Positions 49,224-57,958 of a DNA stretch of 64,000 nt are shown here, one piece after another. The DNA lies in contig NZ_LR594671.1 of assembly GCF_901827185.1 (NCBI RefSeq), forward strand, positions 1,240,001 to 1,304,000. The letters run 5' to 3'. The notes under the pieces were generated by a model. That model was not told the DNA's origin, did not search any database, and saw only the letters and a program-made list of their open reading frames with translations. How positions within the stretch are numbered: position 1 is the first letter of the stretch; each line of letters begins with the position of its first letter. This DNA comes from Variovorax sp. PBL-E5 (GTDB lineage: Bacteria; Pseudomonadota; Gammaproteobacteria; Burkholderiales; Burkholderiaceae_C). A program made the position numbers and the translations under genes.

Positions 49224-50103
49224 CCTTCGCGAGCAGCGCGTCGGGCGCTTCCTCGGCGATGTAGTGGCCGCAGGGCAGGGCCTCGCCTTCGACGTCGCGC
49301 GCCACGCGGCGCCATTCGTCCAGCGGTTGGAAGCAGCGATGGACCACGCCTTCGCGCCCCCACAGCACCAGCAGCGGTGGCTGCAGCTGGCGGCCGGCAT
49401 CGCGGTCGGCGCGGTCATGTCCGAGGTCGACGCCTGCCGCGGCGCGATAGTCCTCGCACAGGCCGTGCGCGGCGCCGGGCAGCGCGATGCAGCGCTGGTA
49501 TTCGGCCAGGGCGCGCGGATCGAAGGGCGCGAGACCGGCGCTGCGCCGGCCCATCACGTCGCGGATGTAGGCCGCGGGGTCGGCCTCGATCAGCCGCTCG
49601 GGCAGTGGCGCGGGCTGGATCAGGAAGAACCAGTGCCAGTAGGCACGCGCGAACGCCTCGGTCGTCTGCTCGTACATCGCGAGCGTCGGCGCGATGTCGA
49701 GCAGCACCAGGCGCGCGACGGCGTCGGGATGGTCCATGGCCAGGCGATGCGCCACGCGCGCGCCGCGGTCGTGCGCCAGCAGGTCGAAGCGGTCGAAGCC
49801 GAGACGCTGCATCAACGTCACCTGGTCCTGCGCCATCACGCGCTTGGCGTAGTTGCCGTGGTCGGGTGCACCGGCCGGCTTGGACGAATCGCCATAGCCG
49901 CGCAGATCGGCGGCCACCACCGTGTGATGCAGCGCGAGCACCGGTGCGACGCGGTGCCAGATCGCGCGTGTCTGCGGATGACCGTGCAGCAACAGCAAGG
50001 GCGGCCCCGAGCCGCCGACCACTGCGGCAATGCGGATGCCATCGTCGACCTCGACACTTCGATGCTCGAAGCCGGGGTACAGCGCAAGGGTCGATGTCGT
50101 CAT
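49162..50103 (-). CDS. Alpha/beta hydrolase of the haloacetate (fluoroacetate) dehalogenase group
   Basis: A 313-residue hydrolase. HGHPQT after LLLL is the oxyanion segment, the nucleophile lies in LLAHDRGARVAHRLA (Asp, with the following Arg and the later Arg that hold the carboxylate), a HWFFLIQPAPLPERLI segment carries the His/Trp halide pocket of fluoroacetate dehalogenases, and the catalytic histidine is in LPCGHYIAEEAPD. These match Delftia FAc-DEX/H-1 enzymes as I recall them. Actual substrate is unproven; a related epoxide hydrolase is the alternative. Its 3' end overlaps the AraC fragment. Confidence 0.82.
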   Translation of the reverse strand: MTTSTLALYPGFEHRSVEVDDGIRIAAVVGGSGPPLLLLHGHPQTRAIWHRVAPVLALHHTVVAADLRGYGDSSKPAGAPDHGNYAKRVMAQDQVTLMQRLGFDRFDLLAHDRGARVAHRLAMDHPDAVARLVLLDIAPTLAMYEQTTEAFARAYWHWFFLIQPAPLPERLIEADPAAYIRDVMGRRSAGLAPFDPRALAEYQRCIALPGAAHGLCEDYRAAAGVDLGHDRADRDAGRQLQPPLLVLWGREGVVHRCFQPLDEWRRVARDVEGEALPCGHYIAEEAPDALLAKVTPFLARRAPGLSRNGCAPA

Positions 50104-50266
50104 GCTCGAAGTCTCCTCGCCCGCACATCCGCAGCGTGCCGGTCCAGGAATCCCAAGTGTGGTTCGAAGCGCGGCGAGAGGTCGGAGCGGGCCTCTCGCG
50201 ATGGTAAGCGGGGCAGCGCAGTCGCGCCGCCGTCAGGGCCGATCGCCTGCGTGATGCGGCTGCGCG

Positions 50267-50758
50267 TCAGGCCGGCTGGGCCTGCGACGCGGCAGCACGC
50301 TGCGCGCGGCGTTCGCCGATCATGCGGGCTGCCAGTTGGGCCGCCATTTCGAGCTTCTTCAGGTCGCGCAGTTCGAGCGCGGTGTCGGGATTGAAGCTGA
50401 AGGAGTAGAGCGTTCCGTACAACAGGCCGTCGCTCAGCACCATCGGCGCGCTGACATAACAGCCGGACGGAACCTTGGCCTGCAGGACCTGCTTGCAGAA
50501 GGCCAGTTCGAGGGGTTCGGCCTGCTCGTCGATGAACTGGGCGCGTTCGCTCGGCTCGAGACGGCGCGAGACGCGCTTGCCATCGATGACTTCGGCCGCG
50601 AAGCCGGCTTCCATCCCGTGCTGCTCGCGCAAGAGCCTGAGAACCTGGTGGACGGCCTGATCGACCGCCGGGTCGCTCGCGTCGGCCGTGGCAATGAGGA
50701 GCTCGGACACCCTGACTTCGAGGTCGGCGGCACAGTAGTCGGGTTCGAAAAAGCTCAT
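50267..50758 (-). CDS. GAF-domain protein of unknown function
   Basis: A 163-residue protein made of one GAF-like domain with a helical C-terminal end (QLAARMIGERRAQRAA). Segments such as SGCYVSAPMVLSDGLLYGTLYSFS are typical of GAF folds in phytochrome-like and diguanylate cyclase sensors, but no output domain or conserved chromophore cysteine is clear. It is probably a soluble ligand-sensing or protein-binding unit. It is divergent from fdhD across an AT-rich intergenic region. Confidence 0.78.
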   Translation of the reverse strand: MSFFEPDYCAADLEVRVSELLIATADASDPAVDQAVHQVLRLLREQHGMEAGFAAEVIDGKRVSRRLEPSERAQFIDEQAEPLELAFCKQVLQAKVPSGCYVSAPMVLSDGLLYGTLYSFSFNPDTALELRDLKKLEMAAQLAARMIGERRAQRAAASQAQPA

Positions 50759-50942
50759 TGTGGACTCCGGTTGCGATGTATGTATTGGAAAGTATTACAG
50801 GTCACTTTTTAAAAAATGAGAACTATGGTTTCCTAAATCTTGAGATATATGTCACAAAAGTACTACATGAGTACCTATAGGTTACATGATTTCTGAAATC
50901 TCCCCGGCTGGCTGCCCCGGCGCCATCGGCTATCGTCCCCCC
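50759..50942. promoter_or_regulatory. AT-rich divergent control region between GAF gene and fdhD
   Basis: Positions ~50770-50912 are strikingly AT-rich for this genome. An inverted repeat GTACT-acatg-AGTAC lies at 50860-50874, and TACATGA occurs at 50864 and again at 50883. A run of T and A (cactttttaaaaaatgag) sits near 50805. It is likely to contain promoters for both divergent genes and possibly an operator. The regulator is unknown. Confidence 0.5.
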
Positions 50943-51839
50943 ATGGCCTCGCCCGACATCGCACCCGCAGGCGGCCGCGCGAGCGACCGGACGGCGCTGC
51001 CGCGCCTCACGCAGGCGACGGCGGTGCTCACGCAAGAGGTCGAGGTCGTCGACGAGCACGGGGAACGCGGCCGGGTCTCGATCCCGGCCGAGCGTGACCT
51101 GACGATCTATGTCGACCGTCGCGAACTGGTCACGCTGATGACGCTCGGCGCCCGGCCCGAGCTGCTGGTGCTGGGCTACCTGCTGAACCAGCGGCTGATC
51201 GAATCGGCCGCCGACGTCGAGTCGGTCACCGTCGACTGGGAGGTCGGCGCCGCGGCGGTGAAGACCCACGCCGGCATCGACCGCATCGAGGAACGGACGG
51301 CGCAGAAGGTGGTCACCACCGGCTGCGGGCAGGGCAGCGTGTTCGGTGCGCTGATGACCGGCATCGACCGTCTTCATCTGCCCGGCACGCGCATGACCCA
51401 GGCGCAGCTCTACGCGCTGGTCAACGCCATCCGCATTCAGGAGAGCACCTACAAGTCGGCCGGTTCGGTGCACGGCTGCGCGCTGTTCACGCTCGGCGCG
51501 GGCGACGACGATGTGAGCCTGCAGACCTTCGTCGAGGACGTGGGCCGTCACAACGCGATCGACACCATCGCGGGCTGGATCGCGATGCAGCCGGCCCAGC
51601 GGCTGGCCGGCGGCCGCGTGTTCTACACCACGGGCCGGCTGACCAGCGAGATGGTGATCAAGTCGGCCCAGATGGGCGTGGCCATCGTGGTGTCGCGCAG
51701 CGGCATCACGCAGATGGGCCACGAGATCGCCCAGCGGGTCGGCCTGTGCGCGATCGGACGCGCGACGAACCGCCGCTTCGTCTGCTACGCAGGTGTCGAC
51801 CGGCTGGTGCTGCAGCCCGAGCTCGCCGGGACCCGGTAA
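50943..51839 (+). CDS. fdhD: Formate dehydrogenase accessory sulfurtransferase (FdhD family)
   Basis: A 298-residue protein that transfers sulfur to the bis-MGD cofactor of formate dehydrogenase, serving the fdsA product encoded 2.5 kb upstream. GYLLNQRLIESAADV, STYKSAGSVHGCALF and VEDVGRHNAIDTI are family motifs. The usual CxxC near residue 128 reads CGQG (TTGCGQGSVFG), so only the first cysteine is present. ATG 50943 was chosen at the start of conserved content; ATG 50886 would add 19 residues in the AT-rich leader. Confidence 0.92.
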   Translation: MASPDIAPAGGRASDRTALPRLTQATAVLTQEVEVVDEHGERGRVSIPAERDLTIYVDRRELVTLMTLGARPELLVLGYLLNQRLIESAADVESVTVDWEVGAAAVKTHAGIDRIEERTAQKVVTTGCGQGSVFGALMTGIDRLHLPGTRMTQAQLYALVNAIRIQESTYKSAGSVHGCALFTLGAGDDDVSLQTFVEDVGRHNAIDTIAGWIAMQPAQRLAGGRVFYTTGRLTSEMVIKSAQMGVAIVVSRSGITQMGHEIAQRVGLCAIGRATNRRFVCYAGVDRLVLQPELAGTR

Positions 51840-51884
51840 ATCCTTCGGCTTGGCTGGCGGTGGCCGCTCGGCTATCGTCGGACC

Positions 51885-54401
51885 ATGAACGCTTCCCTAC
51901 GCCTTGGTTGGCGCACGCTGCGGCGTGACCTGCGCGCCGGCGAGTTGCGCCTGCTGATCGTGGCCGTGCTGCTCGCGGTGGCGGCGCTCACGGCGGTCGG
52001 CTTCTTTGCCGATCGGCTCAAGGGTGGCCTGCAGCGCGACGCACGCCAGCTGATGGGCGGCGACGCGGTGCTCGCGACCGACAACCCGACCCCGGCCGAA
52101 TTCGTGGCGCGCGCCAGGTCGCTCGGCCTGGACAGCGCGGGCACCTACGGTTTTCCGACCATGGCCCGTGCCAGCGACGCGCAGGGTGGCGCCAGCAAGC
52201 TGGTCGCTCTCAAGGCCGTGGCGCCGGGCTATCCGCTGCGCGGCAGCCTGCAGGTGGCCGACGGACCCGACGCGCCGGGCCAGACCACGCGCGACGTGCC
52301 GGCGCCGGGCCAGGCCTGGGTCGACGCGTCGCTGCTCGAGTCGCTCGGCCTGAAGATGGGCGACACGCTGCTGCTGGGCGATGCCGCCCTGCGCATCGCG
52401 CGCGTGATCGTGCTCGAGTCCGATCGCGGCGCCGGCTTCATGAGCTTTGCGCCGCGCGTGATGCTCAACCAGGCCGATGTGCCGCGCACGGGTCTGGTTC
52501 AACCGGCCAGCCGCGTGAGCTACCGTTTTGCGGTCGCGGGCGCGCCGGATGCGGTACAGCGCTTCAACGCCTTCGCCGACGCGACGATCAAGAAGGGCGA
52601 AGTGCGCGGCGCACGGCTCGAGTCCTTCGAGAGCGGCCGCCCCGAAATGCGCCAGACGATGGACCGTGCGGAGAAATTCCTCAACCTGGTTGCATTGCTG
52701 GCCGCGCTGCTGTCGGCGGTGGCCGTCGCGCTGGCCGCGCGCGGTTTCGCGGCCGGCCACCTGGACGACTGTGCCATGCTGCGCGTGCTGGGCCAGAGCC
52801 AGCGCACCATTGCGGGTGCCTACGCCTTCGAATTCGCGCTGGTCGGGCTGATCGCCAGCGCGCTCGGCGTCGCCATCGGCTTCGGCGTGCACTACGCGTT
52901 CGTGCTGCTGCTGGCGGGGCTGGTCGAAAGCGCGCTGCCCGCGCCGACCTTCTGGCCCGTGGCCTTCGGCATGGGCATGGGGTTCACGCTGCTGTTCGCG
53001 TTCGGGCTGCCGCCGGTGCTGCAGCTGGCGCAGGTGCCGCCGCTGCGCGTGATCCGCCGCGACGTCGGCAACCTGAAGCCGGCATCGATCGCGGTGCTGG
53101 CACTCGGCATCGCGGGCTTCGCGGCCTTGCTGGTCGCGGCCAGCAGCGACCTCAAGCTGGGGCTGATCGCGGTCGGCGGCTTCGCGGCGGCCGTCGCCGT
53201 GTTCGCGCTGCTGAGCTGGCTCGCGGTGCTGCTGCTGCGGCGCAGCGTCAACGAATCGACCGCGCCGCGCTGGCTGGTGCTGGCCACGCGGCAGATCTCG
53301 GCACGGCCGGCCTACGCGGTGGTGCAAGTCAGCGCGCTGGCCGTGGGCCTGCTGGCGCTGATCCTGCTCGTGCTGCTGCGCACCGACCTGGTCTCGAGCT
53401 GGCGGCAAGCCACGCCACCCGACGCGCCGAACCGCTTCGTGATCAACGTGATGCCCGACCAGAGCGAGGCCTTCCAGAAGACGCTGCGTGATGGCGGCGT
53501 GCGCCAGTTCGACTGGTACCCGATGATCCGCGGGCGCCTGGTCGCCATCAACGACAAGCCGGTCACGCCCGACGACTATGCGGACGACCGCGCCAAGCGG
53601 CTGGTCGACCGCGAGTTCAATCTCAGCAACAGCGTCGAGGCGCCACCGCACAACATCGTCACCGCGGGCGCATGGACGCCGGGCGCGCCGGGCGAGCTCA
53701 GCGTCGAGGAAGGACTGGCCGACACGCTCGGCCTCAAGCTCGGCGACCAGCTGCGCTTCGACATCGGCGGCATCCAGAGCGACGCACGCATCACCTCGCT
53801 GCGCAAGGTCGACTGGGGCTCGCTGCATGCCAACTTCTTCGTGATGTACACCGTCGCCGCGTTGGCGGAGGTGCCGGTCACCTACATGGGCGCATTCCGT
53901 GCGCCCGAGGTCAAGGGATTCGACAACGCGCTGGTGCGCGCCTTTCCGAACGTGACCAATGTCGACATGAGCGCCACCATCGGCCAGATCCAGCGGGTGC
54001 TCGACCAGGTGATCCGCGCCGTCGAGTTCCTGTTCGGCTTCACGCTCGCGGCCGGGCTGGTGGTGTTGTTCGCCGCCGTCACGGCCACGCGCGAGGAGCG
54101 GGCGCGTGAGTTCGCGATCATGCGTGCGGTCGGCGCGCACGCGAGCCTGCTGCGCCAGGTGCAGCGCGCCGAACTCGCCGGCGTCGGGCTGCTGGCGGGC
54201 TTTCTCGCGAGCCTCGTCGCTTCGGTGATCGGCTGGGCGCTGGCGCACTATGTGTTCGACTTCACCTGGACCGCATCGCCGCTGGTGCCGGTGGGCGGTG
54301 CGCTGGCCGGCGCGGTGCTGGCGCTGGCCGCCGGCTGGTGGGGCTTGCGCGACGTGCTGCGGCGGCCGGTGGTCGATACGCTGCGCCGTGCGGCCGAATA
54401 G
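51885..54401 (+). CDS. Large FtsX-like ABC-type permease (YbbP type)
   Basis: An 838-residue inner-membrane protein. An N-terminal helix (~23-45) precedes a MacB-like periplasmic domain (~45-255), then two FtsX permease domains (about 255-395 and 715-838) joined by further helices. RALRAG-like SLRLGWRTLRRDLRAGEL at the start and TREERAREFAIMRAVGAHASLLRQ near the end are typical. In E. coli, YbbP works with the ATPase YbbA and TesA; no ATPase gene is adjacent here, so the partner must lie elsewhere. Possible substrate class: lipids or esters. Confidence 0.87.
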   Translation: MNASLRLGWRTLRRDLRAGELRLLIVAVLLAVAALTAVGFFADRLKGGLQRDARQLMGGDAVLATDNPTPAEFVARARSLGLDSAGTYGFPTMARASDAQGGASKLVALKAVAPGYPLRGSLQVADGPDAPGQTTRDVPAPGQAWVDASLLESLGLKMGDTLLLGDAALRIARVIVLESDRGAGFMSFAPRVMLNQADVPRTGLVQPASRVSYRFAVAGAPDAVQRFNAFADATIKKGEVRGARLESFESGRPEMRQTMDRAEKFLNLVALLAALLSAVAVALAARGFAAGHLDDCAMLRVLGQSQRTIAGAYAFEFALVGLIASALGVAIGFGVHYAFVLLLAGLVESALPAPTFWPVAFGMGMGFTLLFAFGLPPVLQLAQVPPLRVIRRDVGNLKPASIAVLALGIAGFAALLVAASSDLKLGLIAVGGFAAAVAVFALLSWLAVLLLRRSVNESTAPRWLVLATRQISARPAYAVVQVSALAVGLLALILLVLLRTDLVSSWRQATPPDAPNRFVINVMPDQSEAFQKTLRDGGVRQFDWYPMIRGRLVAINDKPVTPDDYADDRAKRLVDREFNLSNSVEAPPHNIVTAGAWTPGAPGELSVEEGLADTLGLKLGDQLRFDIGGIQSDARITSLRKVDWGSLHANFFVMYTVAALAEVPVTYMGAFRAPEVKGFDNALVRAFPNVTNVDMSATIGQIQRVLDQVIRAVEFLFGFTLAAGLVVLFAAVTATREERAREFAIMRAVGAHASLLRQVQRAELAGVGLLAGFLASLVASVIGWALAHYVFDFTWTASPLVPVGGALAGAVLALAAGWWGLRDVLRRPVVDTLRRAAE

Positions 54402-54432
54402 GGGTGTCGTCGAAGTGAGCGAATGGCTGTCG

Positions 54433-56004
54433 ATGAAGATCGGATCGGCGTGGATCCGCCTGTGCGTCTTCGCTGCCGCTGGCGCGCTGGCCGGCTGCGC
54501 CAGCCTGCCGCCGCCCGTGGCGCAGACGCCGACGCATGCGCCGACGGATGTCGCGAACACCCGGCTCGCGCGCGTGGCCCGTGCCGGTGCGCCGGCCGCC
54601 TCGCCTGCGTTGTCGGGTTTTCGTTTGCTGCCGGAAGGGACGACCGCCTTCGATGCCCGCCTTGCCATGGTGCGCAACGCCGAGCGCTCGATCGATGCGC
54701 AGTACTACATCCTGTCGAACGATTCGACCGGACTTCTGTTCCTGCGCGAGCTGAACGCCGCCGCGCAGCGCGGGGTGCGCGTGCGCCTGCTCATCGACGA
54801 TCTCTACACGGCAGGCAAGGACGAACTTCTCGCGCTCCTGGCCGCGCAGCCCAACTTCGAGGTGCGGGTCTTCAATCCGCTGCCGGTGCACTTCGGGCCG
54901 CTCGCGCTGCGCATCGCACTGTCACTGCACGACCTGCGGCGCATCGACCGCCGCATGCACAACAAGCTTCTCGTGGCCGACAACAGCCTGGCCATGACGG
55001 GCGGGCGCAACGTCGCCGACGAATACTTCATGCACAGCGACACCGCCAACTTCATCGACATGGACGTGCTGGCCAGCGGGCCGGTGGTGCGCGAGCTGTC
55101 CGATTCCTTCGACGACTACTGGAACAGCCCGCAGGTCTGGCCCATCGGCAGCCTGGTCCCGCGGCCTGTCGGCGATGCCGCGCAAAGGGCGGAGCGCCTC
55201 GCCATGCTGCTGCACGGCGCGCTCTCCTCGCTTGCCGAGCCGTCCGTCGACGTGCTGGGCAACACGCCGGTCGGGCAGCAGATCGCCGCCGGCCGACTCG
55301 CGCAGACCTGGGCCGACGCGCGCATGCTGGCGGACATTCCGGAGAAGATCACCTACGACAACCCGGACGCGCGCTTCGAGGACAGCGTCACGCAGCGCAC
55401 CGTCGCCATCATGCTCGGGGCGCAGTCGGAGGTGACGATGATCTCGCCGTATTTCATTCCCGGCGACAACGGCATGAAGGTGCTCGAGGACAGCGTGAGA
55501 CGCGGCGTGCGTGTCGACGTGCTGACCAACGCGCTCGATGCCACCGACGAGTCGCTGGTCTATGCCGGCTATGCACGCTACCGGCTCGCCATGCTCAAGG
55601 CGGGCATACACATCTATGAGCTGGGCGGTACGCTGGCGCGGCGCGACCGGCAGCTCGGCGACTTCCACAGCTCGAGCGGCCGGCTGCATGCCAAGATCGC
55701 CGTGGTCGACCATCGTCGGCTGTTCGTCGGCTCGATGAACCTCGATGGGCGCTCGGCCCGCCTCAACACCGAGATCGGCCTCGTGATCGACAGCCCCGAC
55801 CTCACCGCCCAGTTCTACACGCTGATGCCCGCTCCCGAGCTCGGCGCCTACGAGCTGCGGCTCGACGCGGCGGGCGCGCTCGAATGGGTGGAGCACGACG
55901 TGGACGGCAGCGACAAGGTGATTCGCGACGAGCCCGGCGCGAGCCTGTTCCAGCGCGTCACGGACTGGCTGCTGCTGAAGGTGGTGCCCGAGGGCGCGCT
56001 GTAG
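54433..56004 (+). CDS. Phospholipase D-family lipoprotein (cardiolipin synthase-like)
   Basis: A 523-residue protein with a lipobox LAGC (Cys22), so it is probably attached to a membrane. Two HKD motifs are present: His176-Lys178-Asp183 (HNKLLVADN) and His419-Lys421-Asp426 (HAKIAVVDH), plus GGRN and GSMN following each. This is the YmdC/ClsC-like PLD group, which transfers or hydrolyses phosphatidyl groups. ATG 54433 gives a clean lipoprotein signal; GTG 54415 is possible. It lies just after the FtsX-type permease, so both may work at the membrane. Confidence 0.88.
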   Translation: MKIGSAWIRLCVFAAAGALAGCASLPPPVAQTPTHAPTDVANTRLARVARAGAPAASPALSGFRLLPEGTTAFDARLAMVRNAERSIDAQYYILSNDSTGLLFLRELNAAAQRGVRVRLLIDDLYTAGKDELLALLAAQPNFEVRVFNPLPVHFGPLALRIALSLHDLRRIDRRMHNKLLVADNSLAMTGGRNVADEYFMHSDTANFIDMDVLASGPVVRELSDSFDDYWNSPQVWPIGSLVPRPVGDAAQRAERLAMLLHGALSSLAEPSVDVLGNTPVGQQIAAGRLAQTWADARMLADIPEKITYDNPDARFEDSVTQRTVAIMLGAQSEVTMISPYFIPGDNGMKVLEDSVRRGVRVDVLTNALDATDESLVYAGYARYRLAMLKAGIHIYELGGTLARRDRQLGDFHSSSGRLHAKIAVVDHRRLFVGSMNLDGRSARLNTEIGLVIDSPDLTAQFYTLMPAPELGAYELRLDAAGALEWVEHDVDGSDKVIRDEPGASLFQRVTDWLLLKVVPEGAL

Positions 56005-56066
56005 CCGCGCGGCCGAATGGGCCGCGGCACGCCGGGTGCATTCGCATGTGGCGACAATGGTGCCCG

Positions 56067-56486
56067 ATGCAGATACAAGACAAGGCCCCCTTCGACACGC
56101 CCTACGAATGGATCGGCGGCGAAGCCCGCGTCCATGCGCTGGTCGAGCGCTTCTACGACCTCATGGACCTCGAGCCGGGCTATGCGCAATTGCGCGCGGT
56201 GCACGGCACGACGCTCGACAACGCGCGCCAGCGCCTGTTCTGGTTCCTGTGCGGATGGCTCGGCGGCCCGCAGCACTACACCGATCGCTTCGGCCATCCG
56301 ATGCTGCGCGCCCGGCACATGCCGCAGAGCATCGGCGGCCACACCATCGGCATCAGGGAGCGCGATCAGTGGCTGGCCTGCATGGACCAGGCGATGGGGG
56401 AGACCGGCGTGCCCGGGGAATTGCGCGAGCGCCTGCGCGGTTCGTTCTTTCAGACCGCCGACTGGATGCGGAACAGAGGCGAGTAG
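56067..56486 (+). CDS. Group II truncated haemoglobin
   Basis: A 139-residue 2/2 globin. Proximal His84 in RARHMPQSIG aligns with His75 of M. tuberculosis trHbO; Tyr30 is the B10 distal tyrosine, and Trp102 is the invariant G8 tryptophan. The CD1 position appears to be His46 (LRAVH) where trHbO has tyrosine. Such globins bind O2 or NO and may protect against nitrosative or oxidative stress. It starts about 60 bases after the PLD gene. Ligand chemistry is not known for this one. Confidence 0.88.
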   Translation: MQIQDKAPFDTPYEWIGGEARVHALVERFYDLMDLEPGYAQLRAVHGTTLDNARQRLFWFLCGWLGGPQHYTDRFGHPMLRARHMPQSIGGHTIGIRERDQWLACMDQAMGETGVPGELRERLRGSFFQTADWMRNRGE

Positions 56487-56492
56487 CGAAGC

Positions 56493-57149
56493 TCAGCGTC
56501 GCGTGGGCGCCAGCAACACCACCAACGCACCTGCACCGCCTTCCGACGGCTTGGCCTGCACGAAGGCCAGCGTCTCGGTCTTCTGGATCAGCCAGCGCTG
56601 CACCTTGGCCTTGAGCACCGGTTGCCGGCCGGGCGAGCCGATGCCCTTGCCATGCACCACACGCACGCAGCGCAGGCCTTGCTTATGGGCCGTGCGCACG
56701 AAGGCGCCGAGCGCCTCGCGCGCTTCGTCGCTGCGCATGCCGTGCAGGTCGATCTCGCGCTGGATCGACCATTCGCCGGCGCGCAGCTTGCGCGTCACGT
56801 CGGTATGGATGCCGGTGCGGCGAAAGCTCATCGCATCGTCGGCATCGAGCAGCGTGGTGACATCGAACTCGTCGGACAGCGACTCGTGCAGCACGCGCTG
56901 CTCGTCGAGCTGATGCTGCACCGGGATCGGCGCCGGCGGTTCGGGCGCGAGCGGCACCGCCGCCTTGCGCCGCAGCGGCTGCGTGGCGCCGATCGCGCGC
57001 GTGAACAGGTCCTGCTCGGCCGCGCGCTTCTTCTCGGCCGCTGCGTGCGCCGCGACCTCGGCCGCTTCGCGCTCGCGCCGTTCGGCGAGCGAGCGCTGCA
57101 CCTGCTTGAGGTCGGCGAGGCTGCGAAGATGATTCGGCTTGGCGGGCAT
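56493..57149 (-). CDS. Smr-domain protein
   Basis: A 218-residue protein with a long charged, alanine-rich coiled region (~15-75) and a C-terminal Smr domain (about 125-210), marked by EIDLHGMRSDEAREAL and CVRVVHGKGIGSPGR. The Smr domain is a putative nuclease or nicking domain; stand-alone forms have been linked to ribosome rescue in E. coli (SmrB), which has a similar layout. ATG 57149 was chosen over the upstream 57182. It lies 66 bases downstream of radC. Confidence 0.85.
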   Translation of the reverse strand: MPAKPNHLRSLADLKQVQRSLAERREREAAEVAAHAAAEKKRAAEQDLFTRAIGATQPLRRKAAVPLAPEPPAPIPVQHQLDEQRVLHESLSDEFDVTTLLDADDAMSFRRTGIHTDVTRKLRAGEWSIQREIDLHGMRSDEAREALGAFVRTAHKQGLRCVRVVHGKGIGSPGRQPVLKAKVQRWLIQKTETLAFVQAKPSEGGAGALVVLLAPTRR

Positions 57150-57215
57150 GGGCGTGAAAGGCGTTCGCCGCCTTGCCCCCATTGTGCGGGATTGCAGACG
57201 CGGGTTGCCGCGGCT

Positions 57216-57893
57216 TCAGAGCAGCCCGTGCTCGGCCATCGACAGCGTCTCGCCCGGCGTCACGATCATGTGGTCGAGCACGCGCACGTCGACCAGCGCG
57301 AGCGCGGCCTTGAGCGTGCGCGTGAGGGATTCGTCGGCGCGCGAGGGCTCCGTGCATCCGCTCGGATGGTTGTGCGCCAGCACCAGGGCCGAGGCCTGGT
57401 GGTGCAGCGCCCGCGTGACCACCTCCCGCGGATACACGCTGGTGTGCGTGAGCGTGCCGCGGAACAGTTCCTCGAGCGCGATCAGCTTGTGCTGCGCGTC
57501 GAGGAAGAGCACGGCGAACACCTCGTGCGCCTTGGCGGCGAGATGGAGCTGCAGGTAGTGCTTGACCGCATCTGGCGAGTCGAACACCGTGCGCTGCTTC
57601 AGGCGCTCGCCCAGCACGCGGCGCGCCAGCTCGAGCACGGCCGTCAGCTCGGCCCGCTTGGCAGTGCCGCCCAAGCCCTTGATGCGCCGCAGCGCAGGAA
57701 GGTCGGCATGCAGCAGGCCGGCGAGGCCGCCGAAGCCGTCGAGCAGCTCCTGTGCGAGCTGCAGCACGTTCTTGCCGGCGACGCCGGTGCGCAACAGCAG
57801 CGCCAGCAGTTCGGCATCGCCGAGCGCGCCGGCGCCGCGTGCGATGAGTTTTTCGCGCGGCCGGGCTTCGGCAGGCAGATCCTTGAAAGACAT
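57216..57893 (-). CDS. radC: RadC-family JAB/JAMM-domain protein
   Basis: A 225-residue protein. An N-terminal HhH-like region ([27 protein letters not shown]) is followed by a JAMM-type metal site [14 protein letters not shown] near residues 175-188. Despite the historic name, a DNA-repair role is not established. The start codon ATG 57893 leaves a 65-base divergent promoter region with the SlpA-like gene, which holds a CTAAAAT -10-like element. smr lies downstream. Confidence 0.93.
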   Translation of the reverse strand: MSFKDLPAEARPREKLIARGAGALGDAELLALLLRTGVAGKNVLQLAQELLDGFGGLAGLLHADLPALRRIKGLGGTAKRAELTAVLELARRVLGERLKQRTVFDSPDAVKHYLQLHLAAKAHEVFAVLFLDAQHKLIALEELFRGTLTHTSVYPREVVTRALHHQASALVLAHNHPSGCTEPSRADESLTRTLKAALALVDVRVLDHMIVTPGETLSMAEHGLL

Positions 57894-57958
57894 GCTTTGA
57901 TGAGGGCTCTGGCCCCACTCCCTAAAATACAAGGCCCAGTGTATAGGGACCGCCCATC

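Noticed and set aside
54433..56004. Assigning the PLD protein as the missing clsB of the nudB cluster
   Set aside because: It is 42 kb away, carries a lipoprotein signal and has the YmdC/ClsC-like layout, so it is a different subfamily.
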